Part shown: positions 1 to 5,233 of the stretch, piece after piece
How positions within the stretch are numbered: the first letter of the stretch is position 1
Layout of the letters: each line of letters begins with the position of its first letter
Program-made: the position numbers and the translations under genes
DNA from: Clostridiales bacterium UBA4717
GTDB lineage: Bacteria > Bacillota > Clostridia > Oscillospirales > CAG-272
Length of the DNA stretch: 5,499 bases
Direction of reading: 5' to 3'
Assembly (NCBI GenBank): GCA_002404395.1
Contig: DHJP01000134.1
Coordinates: forward strand, 1-5,499
Notes under the pieces: generated by a model
Seen by the model: only the letters and a program-made list of their open reading frames with translations
The model's database searches: none
What the model was told of the DNA's origin: nothing

Positions 1-381
1 TTTACAATCACGGCACTTGCCGTAGAACACGAACGAATGAGAGTCTATCCTGACTCCGTACTTTTCCTCAAGTATACGGTCCGATCCGTCAAGCTCATCC
101 CTGCCGAGGTCGATCAGCCGCTTACAGGAAGTACACAAAAAGTGATAATGGTCAAAGGTCTGCGCATCGTAATGCACCGTGCCGTCGCCTACGTCGAGCC
201 TTATCGCTTCCTTATTATCGCAAAGCACGCCGAGGTTACGGTAGACCGTTGCAAGGCTGATTTTGGGATATTCGCGTCTGAGCTCGGCATGAAGCCATTC
301 GGCACTCGGATGGCAGGTTACGCTCTTTAATAATGCAAGCAGCGCATCTCTCTGTTTTGAATGCTTTAACTCGTGGCTCAT
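1..381 (-). CDS. perR: PerR-like Fur-family metalloregulator (3' end beyond window)
   Basis: This is the N-terminal 127 residues of a Fur-superfamily transcriptional repressor; the frame is open to the window edge, so the last few residues and the stop are missing. The winged-helix DNA-binding part covers about residues 5-70 and includes the recognition-helix motif LATVYRNL (43-50). The dimerisation part has DHYHFLCTSC (77-86) and CRDC (123-126); Cys83, 86, 123 and 126 fit the structural zinc site. His24, Asp72, His78, His80 and Asp91 have the same spacing as the regulatory ligands of Bacillus subtilis PerR (H37, D85, H91, H93, D104). The aspartate at the last position is associated with peroxide sensing rather than Fur-type iron sensing. 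Family membership is clear; the PerR role is inference, with Fur or Zur as alternatives. The start is supported by GGAGAA at 390-385, three bases before the ATG. The gene probably represses itself and oxidative-stress genes, through the operator directly upstream. Confidence 0.9.
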   Translation of the reverse strand, partial: MSHELKHSKQRDALLALLKSVTCHPSAEWLHAELRREYPKISLATVYRNLGVLCDNKEAIRLDVGDGTVHYDAQTFDHYHFLCTSCKRLIDLGRDELDGSDRILEEKYGVRIDSHSFVFYGKCRDCK

Positions 382-395
382 ATCTTCTCCAAATC

Positions 396-414
396 AATAA
401 TGATTATCATTATT
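396..414. promoter_or_regulatory. Fur/PerR-type operator, perfect 9-1-9 palindrome
   Basis: The 19 bases AATAATGATTATCATTATT form a perfect palindrome around one central base. They match the classical Fur box GATAATGATAATCATTATC at 16 of 19 positions, differing only at the two ends and the centre. In the 7-1-7 view, TAATGAT-N-ATCATTA matches the Bacillus Fur half-site and the PerR half-site equally well (5 of 7 each), so the sequence alone does not say which metal sensor binds. It lies between the predicted transcription start (about 422) and the ribosome binding site of the perR-like gene, where a bound dimer would block transcription. Autoregulation is inferred. Confidence 0.82.
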
Positions 415-428
415 ACTTTTGTGAGTTC

Positions 429-457
429 ATTATAGCATGCCGAAAGAAGTTTGTCAA
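429..457 (-). promoter_or_regulatory. Consensus sigma-A promoter of the perR-like gene
   Basis: Read on the minus strand, a perfect -35 box TTGACA (457-452) and a perfect -10 box TATAAT (434-429) are separated by 17 bases. Transcription would start near 422, about 40 bases upstream of the ATG at 381. Such a full-consensus promoter is usually held in check by a repressor, which agrees with the operator directly downstream. Confidence 0.88.
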
Positions 458-504
458 TAGTTTTTTGAAATTATTTTTCGGGTCCGGTGCTTTACAGTAT
501 AAAT

Positions 505-523
505 AATAATGATGATTTTCATT
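505..523. promoter_or_regulatory. Weaker second Fur/PerR-box-like sequence
   Basis: AATAATGATGATTTTCATT matches the 19-base classical Fur box at 13 positions; the left half is nearly intact and the right half is degraded. It lies about 90 bases upstream of the stronger operator on the far side of the perR promoter. On the minus strand it overlaps the spacer of a weak promoter-like pair (TTGAAA 528-523, TATTTA 505-500). It could be a second binding site for the same repressor, or chance similarity in AT-rich DNA. Confidence 0.35.
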
Positions 524-537
524 TTCAAAAATTTCGA

Positions 538-650
538 CTCCGCCTCACGACAGGATATGTTATTTTTTTGTTCACAAATTGATGTTCTGCGTGCAATATA
601 GCTGCATAAATGCGGAGACATATCCTTAAAAATCCAAAAAATATAACATA
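538..650. other. Noncoding interval with overlapping inverted repeats
   Basis: No credible gene lies between the perR promoter and the S-layer promoter: open frames here lack ribosome binding sites and are AT-rich shadows. The interval holds an exact 9-bp inverted repeat, AGGATATGT (552-560) with ACATATCCT (618-626), and an exact 6-bp one, CTCCGC (538-543) with GCGGAG (612-617). The two pairings cross rather than nest, so on RNA they would form a pseudoknot or exclude each other. TATGTTAT (556-563) can instead pair with ATAACATA (643-650). I recognise no known riboswitch or small RNA, and I found no convincing promoter reading into it. Some of this pairing could arise by chance. Confidence 0.35.
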
Positions 651-694
651 GTTTTAACAACCCTGACAACTCACTTACAAAGCCGTGTTTTCAA

Positions 695-723
695 TTGCGA
701 AGTATACCGATGCGTGTTATGAT
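695..723 (+). promoter_or_regulatory. Extended -10 promoter of the S-layer gene
   Basis: TTGCGA (695-700, four of six matches to the -35 consensus) is followed after 17 bases by TATGAT (718-723, five of six to the -10). TGT directly before the -10 gives an extended TGn element. Transcription would start near 730, two bases before the stem-loop at 732-773 and about 73 bases before the start codon at 803. The position argues against translation beginning further upstream. Confidence 0.65.
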
Positions 724-731
724 GTTAGGGC

Positions 732-773
732 AGGAACGAAAGACGGCAAAAACCGAGCCGCGCTTCGATTCCT
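732..773 (+). promoter_or_regulatory. 5' untranslated stem-loop of the S-layer mRNA
   Basis: AGGAA-CGAA (732-740) pairs with TTCG-A-TTCCT (764-773), giving nine base pairs with one bulged A at 768. Above a symmetric 3x3 internal loop, CGGC (744-747) pairs with GCCG (757-760) around a nine-base A-rich loop. It begins about two bases after the predicted transcription start and ends 15 bases before the Shine-Dalgarno, which it leaves free. It has no U-tract, so it is not a terminator. 5'-terminal hairpins are known to protect mRNAs from decay, which would suit an abundant surface protein; that role is inferred. Confidence 0.55.
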
Positions 774-787
774 CAATATTATTTCAC

Positions 788-795
788 GGAGGAAG
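788..795 (+). promoter_or_regulatory. Ribosome binding site fixing the S-layer start at 803
   Basis: GGAGGAAG lies seven bases before the ATG at 803. The in-frame ATGs further upstream, from 695 on, lack a comparable site and overlap the predicted promoter. The peptide beginning at 803 opens with a typical signal sequence, which settles the start. Confidence 0.9.
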
Positions 796-802
796 AATTT
801 TG

Positions 803-3607
803 ATGAAAGAATTCAAAAGATTTCTGGCGTCTGCGCTTGCTTCGCTTATGATTTTCAGCTCGCTTGCGCTTTCGACCTCGGCAAAAAGCTTTGAGGATGT
901 TGCATCCGATTACAAGTTTGCCGAACAGATCAACATTTTGTCCGATATAGGTATCACAAAGGGTACAAGTGACACCGAATATTCACCGGACGAAAACGTA
1001 ACCCGCGAACAGATGGCAATACTGCTTTACAGACTTATGGTTGGTAACGATAATTCCGGAAAGCTCAACTCCACTCCGTTCGTTGACCTCACCGACGATA
1101 CATACATGGGTGCTATCTCATGGGCATATGCAAACGGATACATTCTCGGTACTTCCGAAAATACCTTTGAACCCCGCGAAGGCATTACGCTCCAGGATGC
1201 AATGACTATGCTTGTACGTATTCTCGGCCACGAGACCTCGAATATGGCAAAGGGATATCCGTGGACCTACATCAACTCGGCAGTCAAGCTGAACCTTGAC
1301 ATCGACCTTGACGGCGTAGGCTACGAAAAAAATCTCACCCGCGGTGAGGTTGCCGCTATTCTCTACAACACGCTTACCGCCGAGTATCTGATCCCCAAGA
1401 CCGTGGTAAACGGCGTAACGCTTTATGAATCCACCACGATCATCGAAAAGATATTCGGATACAAGCTTGCCGAAGCAACGATCGTTGCGACCAACAACTA
1501 CGCAACCGACAATGCCTCGACCGTAGTTAAGGACGGATATGTAAGCCTTGCGTACACCGAAGACAACGCTTCGCGTATGATCACCGTAAAATACTCCGAC
1601 CTCGGACTTGACGGTAGCGCGGACAGCAATCTCGGCCGCCGCGTAAAGGTCGTATACAGTATTGACTCCGCAAAGAACGTAAAGATGCTCGGAGCTACCG
1701 AGATCGGCAAGGTCGAAACCATGAACGACGGAATCACAGTTCATGAAGACAAGACCACCGGCAAATACGACTATGTTGAGATCGGCGAGACCAGATACAA
1801 TGTAGTCGAGACCCTCTCCGACAAGCTCTCCACCAACGAAAACGAGTTGCTCGTATACGCATACGGAAACAACTCCAAGCTTACTCAGATCACAAGCAAC
1901 GAAGCGCTCAATGATATTCTCGGTATATACAACGCCGACCTTATCTTTGACAACCGCAGCGACGATACCGCGTCAAGACTCATAATCAAGCCCTACGGCT
2001 TTGATAAGCTTGAAGTTTCAAGCCGCGGCGAATACAATATTGCCGATGATCTTAAGGAAAGCGAGCTCAAGGGCGGACTCTCCAACACTGCAAAAGCCGA
2101 TGACGGCGATTACGTGCTCTACTACTACAACAAGGCAAACAAGAGCCTTGAGATCGTTTCGGTGATCCCCGTAAGCTCGGCTCAGACCGTAAGCAGACTT
2201 ACCGACACCACCGTTAAGATCGGCGACAAGACCTATAAGCTCGGCTGTGAAGCCCTCGGAATTACCGCCGCTTCGCTCAAGCGTGAGCTTTCGGTAGGCG
2301 ACAAGGTACGTGCGGTAGCAGTCAACGGTATGCTGCTTGCGATCGAAGACGGCATCGAAGACGGTGCGGCTTCAAACTACCTCATCGCACTTTCAAATTC
2401 GAGACCTGTATTCACTAACGGTGAGTTCGGTTATGCGGTCAAGGTCAACCTTGACGGCGAAGTAATGTCGGTATTCACCGAAACCGATAACGTATCTGCC
2501 GGAAAGGCATACCGTTACACGGTATCCAAGGACGGCAAGTACACCCTTATTCCTTATATCGCAAACAGCGGTGTCATCACCTCCGGAAGCGACCAGTTCG
2601 TACAGAACTCCGGAAACAACAGCGATATTGCATTTATCGTTGAAGATTCCGACGGTGCAACCATCGCCAAGAACAGTGCAGACTACACCCTCAGCGCAGG
2701 CGAATCCGGATATCTCACTTCCGAAAAATCGCTTAATTCCGAAGTGAAGTTTGTAACCGACAATTCAACCGTTATTGTAGTCGGTACGACCGATTCGAAC
2801 GGCGACAGCACTTACACCGTAAGAAAAGGCGTGTTTGACGGCAACATTTCGATCGAAGACGGTGCATATGTAGCAGCGATCTTCAAGAATGAAACCGGAA
2901 GCACCGAAACTCTCCGTTATCTCTACATTTCAAACGGTTCGTTCTCGGGCGCTACCAGCTCCGCAAATGCGGTCAAGGTACTTGAAGTGCTCGGTAAAGA
3001 ATACATCGACGGTAAGGTTTACACCATTTACAATACCCTTAACCTCGATACCGGCGTGGTAGATACCCTTTACTCGACCTCTGGCGACCTTGAGATCGGC
3101 GCGAACTACAAGCTCAACAACGACGGCAACATCTCCGGCGTTGAAGCTGAGATCGCAAACGGTATCATCACCGGCTATACCTCGGCAACCGTAACGATCG
3201 GCTCCGACACTTACAAGATCTCAAAGAACCTCAAAGTGTTTGAGATCGACGAAGACTTTGACGTAACAAGCCACAAGCTTTCGAGCGCATACCTCTCATA
3301 TGTTGAATATGTGATCGACGACGGCGAAGTTACTTCGATCCTCGTTCACGGCGACGCTCCCATGACCGCCGAATACAAGGAAAGCAAGATCACCGTAACC
3401 TGCGGCTTTGATTTCTCCGGGATCAACACCTTCTCGCTCAAAAACGTAAAGCTTGACGGCAAATCTATCGACATTTCGGGCTTTACGACCGAGCGCAACG
3501 GCAACACTGTAACAGTTACCGCCGACTCTGAGCTTGAAGCGGGCAGCTACACGATCAACTTCTCCATGAACGGAAAGACTATCGGCTGCGACTTTGAAGT
3601 AAAATAA
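803..3607 (+). CDS. Secreted S-layer homology (SLH) domain surface protein
   Basis: The product has 934 residues. It begins with a signal peptide: basic MKEFKR, a hydrophobic core at about 7-24, and likely cleavage after TSA27. Three SLH domains follow at about 29-80 (FEDV...GITKG...SPDENVTREQ), 91-143 (FVDL...GYILG...FEPREGITLQD) and 149-193 (more degenerate, ending LTRGEVAAILYNTL). SLH trimers bind pyruvylated secondary cell-wall polymer and hold proteins on the Gram-positive surface. Residues 200-850 are a long beta-rich ectodomain I cannot assign. It repeats a module around IGxxTY (about 300-366, 460-516, 783-849). Residues 853-934 look like an Ig-type domain. No catalytic motif was seen and there are only three cysteines (482, 867, 929). 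Codons strongly favour GAC, AAG, ATC and CTC, suggesting high expression. With its own promoter and terminator it forms a single-gene unit. It is probably an S-layer or S-layer-associated structural protein; a specific adhesin role is possible. Confidence 0.92.
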   Translation: MKEFKRFLASALASLMIFSSLALSTSAKSFEDVASDYKFAEQINILSDIGITKGTSDTEYSPDENVTREQMAILLYRLMVGNDNSGKLNSTPFVDLTDDTYMGAISWAYANGYILGTSENTFEPREGITLQDAMTMLVRILGHETSNMAKGYPWTYINSAVKLNLDIDLDGVGYEKNLTRGEVAAILYNTLTAEYLIPKTVVNGVTLYESTTIIEKIFGYKLAEATIVATNNYATDNASTVVKDGYVSLAYTEDNASRMITVKYSDLGLDGSADSNLGRRVKVVYSIDSAKNVKMLGATEIGKVETMNDGITVHEDKTTGKYDYVEIGETRYNVVETLSDKLSTNENELLVYAYGNNSKLTQITSNEALNDILGIYNADLIFDNRSDDTASRLIIKPYGFDKLEVSSRGEYNIADDLKESELKGGLSNTAKADDGDYVLYYYNKANKSLEIVSVIPVSSAQTVSRLTDTTVKIGDKTYKLGCEALGITAASLKRELSVGDKVRAVAVNGMLLAIEDGIEDGAASNYLIALSNSRPVFTNGEFGYAVKVNLDGEVMSVFTETDNVSAGKAYRYTVSKDGKYTLIPYIANSGVITSGSDQFVQNSGNNSDIAFIVEDSDGATIAKNSADYTLSAGESGYLTSEKSLNSEVKFVTDNSTVIVVGTTDSNGDSTYTVRKGVFDGNISIEDGAYVAAIFKNETGSTETLRYLYISNGSFSGATSSANAVKVLEVLGKEYIDGKVYTIYNTLNLDTGVVDTLYSTSGDLEIGANYKLNNDGNISGVEAEIANGIITGYTSATVTIGSDTYKISKNLKVFEIDEDFDVTSHKLSSAYLSYVEYVIDDGEVTSILVHGDAPMTAEYKESKITVTCGFDFSGINTFSLKNVKLDGKSIDISGFTTERNGNTVTVTADSELEAGSYTINFSMNGKTIGCDFEVK

Positions 3608-3620
3608 AAAATTAAGCCTG

Positions 3621-3661
3621 CCGGGCAAACGGACTTTAAGTTCAGCTTGCCCGGTCTTTTT
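3621..3661 (+). terminator. Rho-independent terminator of the S-layer gene
   Basis: CCGGGCAA (3621-3628) and TTGCCCGG (3647-3654) form an exact GC-rich 8-bp stem, extendable by a G-T wobble, with an 18-base loop followed by TCTTTTT. It begins 13 bases after the stop codon at 3605-3607 and closes the S-layer unit. Confidence 0.88.
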
Positions 3662-3700
3662 ATGTATAGCATTTTATTTCCGTACATAGCATTTTATTTT
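3661..3700 (+). repeat. Two-copy 20-base imperfect tandem repeat
   Basis: Positions 3661-3680 and 3681-3700 are adjacent 20-base units identical at 15 positions, sharing the exact 14-base core ATAGCATTTTATTT (3666-3679 and 3686-3699). The repeat lies between the S-layer terminator and the next promoter. No function is evident; an AT-rich upstream element or a replication-slippage duplication is possible. Confidence 0.6.
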
Positions 3701-3727
3701 CGAATTTTATGAAGTGCGCCGAAAACA

Positions 3728-3756
3728 TTGAAAAAGGAACGACGATATGATACAAT
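3728..3756 (+). promoter_or_regulatory. Strong promoter before the decayed glycosidase-like region
   Basis: TTGAAA (3728-3733, five of six) and TACAAT (3751-3756, five of six) are separated by 17 bases, and TGA before the -10 adds an extended -10 element. Transcription would start near 3763, leaving a leader of about 48 bases before the ATG at 3811. The promoter looks fully functional although the genes behind it look damaged. Confidence 0.7.
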
Positions 3757-3770
3757 AAATCATTGTTATC

Positions 3771-3790
3771 AAACGGTATAAATGCCGTTT
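3771..3790 (+). promoter_or_regulatory. Small leader hairpin before the GH2-like remnant
   Basis: AAACGG (3771-3776) pairs with CCGTTT (3785-3790) around an eight-base AT-rich loop. It starts about eight bases after the predicted transcription start and ends five bases before the AAAAGGAGA ribosome binding site (3796-3804). It is not followed by a U-tract. It may be a minor 5' stabilising hairpin, or chance. Confidence 0.3.
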
Positions 3791-3810
3791 TACTCAAAAG
3801 GAGACCGCCT

Positions 3811-3921
3811 ATGAAATATACACAGATTTGGACGGGTTATCGTATCCATGAAGGGATTCGCGAGCCGGGCTTTCCCGCTTCTGTTCCCGGTACCATACAT
3901 CATGTGACGGAGATATTATAA
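3811..3921 (+). pseudogene. 36-codon remnant resembling a GH2 glycosidase N-terminus
   Basis: The ATG follows a strong site (AAAAGGAGA at 3796-3804, seven-base spacing from GGAG) and a good promoter. The product is only 36 residues: Trp7 and the segment PASVPGTIHH (22-31) resemble the entry strand of the sugar-binding domain of GH2 beta-mannosidase/beta-galactosidase-type enzymes, where W...P.xVPGTVH is typical. A TAA at 3919 ends the frame, whereas such enzymes normally have 600-1000 residues. No catalytic glutamates or further GH2 domains follow in any frame. I read it as the surviving 5' end of a deleted gene whose control signals remain. A genuine small peptide cannot be excluded. The GH2 link rests on one short motif recalled from the family. 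Confidence 0.5.
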
Positions 3922-4195
3922 CGGTATTCTTAATACAGAAGTAAAGTCGAAAAATGCGGTAATTGACGGCAAAAATTACGTATCATTTACCTATGGCGAT
4001 ATCTTGCTTGTGACTGATTCGAGTATCTGCGATGATATTTACGAAAAGAAGAGTGTAATCGGTTAGTTTGCAGGGAATACGGACGCTGAATTTAATATCG
4101 AATTTGTATCGGTCGGTTTGCGGATTTCCGATTATACGTCTGCCGGAAAATAGCATGACGGCGACGAATATACCGAATGGATATTAACAAAATAA
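3908..4195 (+). pseudogene. Frame-shifted coding fragment with two internal stops
   Basis: This frame, shifted relative to the 3811 remnant and overlapping its last codons, reads like real protein for about 95 codons (YNGILNTEV..., NYVSFTYGDILLVTDSS..., EFVSVGLRISDY..., DEYTEWILTK). It is broken by TAG at 4064 and 4151 and ends with TAA at 4193. It has no start codon or ribosome binding site. The residues look globular and soluble, with no membrane segment; I do not recognise the family. It may be the continuation of the upstream gene after a frameshift and deletion, or the tail of a different gene. It ends 21 bases before the next ORF, so it probably once belonged to the same operon. Confidence 0.5.
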
Positions 4196-4216
4196 CGTGA
4201 ACAAGAGGGGGACATT

Positions 4217-5062
4217 ATGATCAAAAAAGATTCATTGCTGATAGTTGAGTTTAACAACGTAACCGGTGAAACCGAAAGAATAGAACATGGTGATGATAAA
4301 CATCATATGAATTGGATCCGGAGCGGAAAACAGTGGGGCATTTCAGAAGGATTTGTTACGGAAAATGTAGAAATTTGGGAAAACCGTGTATTGATACATA
4401 AGTCAAGGAACTATTTTTCATTAGACGTAGAAAAATATTTGCATAACGGAAAATATTATGAAAAATATACACTCACGAATACTTCTGACAAAGCCCAAAT
4501 GATATCTAAAGAAAATTTCTCGCTGCTCTATGCGTATTCATGTTTTTTTGATAAGAATCCGGACATGATGCATAACCGCTGCAATACTCATGCGTGGTGT
4601 GCCGAGGAAGTTTGCAAGCTTTATTCAATAAAATTGGACGGTAGCTATCCCTACTTGTATCAACGGGCAATTTCGGGGAAATTTTGCGAATATGGATTGA
4701 AAACGGATGTTTCTGTTACAACTCTCGCGTCATTCGATAGGGGAGCGATACTGCTTTACCCTATGGATAATATTATAAATCCAAATGAAAAAACGGTATT
4801 TGGGTTTGAGTTTTCGTTTGTGAACCATCGCCCCGATAAGGATGACTTTTGTGCATATGCTGATAAATACACAGGAACCAAAGGTGATATGTTTAAATTG
4901 ACTGTTTGTACGGAAAACCCGATAAAATCTGCTGAGTTTTATGTTGACGGAGCGTACATGGGAAAAATGAACATAGAAAACCATTCGGCATATGCGATAT
5001 GGAAATCGTCATCTGATGGCGAACATAAAATAGATTTCATAGCTGACGGAAACATCGCTTGA
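4217..5062 (+). CDS. Glycosidase-like N-terminal beta-sandwich protein, probably truncated
   Basis: The 281-residue product is translated from an ATG behind GAGGGGGA (4205-4212). There is no signal peptide or membrane segment, so it is probably cytoplasmic. Residues 5-215 look like an all-beta domain with HHMNW (29-33), WG (40-41), YEKYTLTNTSD (81-91), RCNTHAWC (121-128) and FDRGAILLYP (173-182). From memory this pattern resembles the N-terminal sandwich of large uncharacterised six-hairpin-glycosidase-like proteins of Firmicutes that carry RC.THIWC and NDRG.fLLHP. Residues 226-281 look like the start of an Ig-like domain (KSAEFYVDGAYMG...DGEHKIDFIADGN). The protein stops inside that domain, without the expected catalytic part. 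The stop codon lies at the change to GC-rich DNA, so I infer 3' truncation. It is more AT-rich than the S-layer gene. It was probably co-transcribed with the decayed GH2-like gene. An independent short protein is the alternative. Confidence 0.6.
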   Translation: MIKKDSLLIVEFNNVTGETERIEHGDDKHHMNWIRSGKQWGISEGFVTENVEIWENRVLIHKSRNYFSLDVEKYLHNGKYYEKYTLTNTSDKAQMISKENFSLLYAYSCFFDKNPDMMHNRCNTHAWCAEEVCKLYSIKLDGSYPYLYQRAISGKFCEYGLKTDVSVTTLASFDRGAILLYPMDNIINPNEKTVFGFEFSFVNHRPDKDDFCAYADKYTGTKGDMFKLTVCTENPIKSAEFYVDGAYMGKMNIENHSAYAIWKSSSDGEHKIDFIADGNIA

Positions 5063-5066
5063 CAAG

Positions 5067-5176
5067 GGCACACAGAGAAAAACAACTGAAAATGAGCTGC
5101 CAAGCCTTACACAATGCACCGCCTAACAGGACATAGGCGGTGTTTTTGTATGCGGACAGCATTTTCTCTGTGTGCC
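5067..5176. repeat. 15-bp perfect inverted repeat enclosing a terminator
   Basis: GGCACACAGAGAAAA (5067-5081) recurs as its exact reverse complement TTTTCTCTGTGTGCC at 5162-5176, with 80 bases between. Just outside lie CTTGACAAGG (5058-5067) and CTTGTCAAGG (5210-5219); the inner eight bases TTGACAAG and CTTGTCAA are exact reverse complements. The whole set sits at the boundary between AT-rich and GC-rich DNA. It may be recombinase or regulator binding sites at an element end, or a long RNA stem in a leader. No transposase or integrase is within the window. Confidence 0.75.
5117..5147 (+). terminator. Rho-independent terminator inside the inverted repeat
   Basis: CACCGCCTA (5117-5125) and TAGGCGGTG (5134-5142) make an exact 9-bp stem with an eight-base loop, followed by TTTTT (5143-5147). 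It lies 54 bases after the stop codon of the truncated gene and 86 bases before the next start. It could end transcription arriving from the left, or act as an attenuator for the Pro/Glu-rich gene. Confidence 0.82.
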
Positions 5177-5179
5177 GAT

Positions 5180-5206
5180 ATGGGCCAGCCGTGCGGCGTG
5201 GCCTAA
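5180..5206 (+). promoter_or_regulatory. Leader hairpin coinciding with an 8-codon mini-ORF
   Basis: GGCCA-GCC (5183-5190) pairs with GGC-G-TGGCC (5195-5203), eight base pairs with one bulged G and a four-base loop, ending 12 bases before the Shine-Dalgarno AAGGAGGTT (5216-5224). The same bases read ATG...TAA (5180-5206), encoding MGQPCGVA. Hairpin and mini-ORF thus overlap almost exactly, as in leader-peptide control of translation. The mini-ORF has no clear Shine-Dalgarno, and an open frame this short can occur by chance. Confidence 0.4.
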
Positions 5207-5233
5207 ATTCTTGTCAAGGAGGTTATTCGTGTC

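Noticed and set aside
454..669. 71-codon minus-strand frame upstream of the perR-like gene
   Set aside because: It overlaps the perR promoter -35 box and the second operator-like site, is AT-rich and low in complexity (a run of isoleucines), and has no convincing start region.
685..894. Alternative frame near the S-layer start (69 codons)
   Set aside because: It overlaps the promoter, the leader and the signal-peptide region of the S-layer gene in another frame and has no ribosome binding site.
1118..1744. Long minus-strand open frame inside the S-layer gene (208 codons)
   Set aside because: It lies wholly within the clearly coding opposite strand, lacks a ribosome binding site, and its product shows no recognisable domain. 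It is a by-product of the codon bias of the S-layer gene.
3661..3700. Tandem repeat as a CRISPR array
   Set aside because: Only two adjacent copies without spacers are present, so it does not have the repeat-spacer layout.
4064..4153. Two in-frame TAG codons that could suggest amber recoding
   Set aside because: The fragment has no start, is frame-shifted from its neighbour and lies in a decayed region. Two stops in about 95 codons are expected of a pseudogene, and complete genes here end in TAA or TGA, which says nothing for recoding.
5059..5087. TTGACA at 5059-5064 as a promoter -35 for the Pro/Glu-rich gene
   Set aside because: No acceptable -10 occurs 16-18 bases downstream, and a transcript from there would meet the terminator at 5117-5147.
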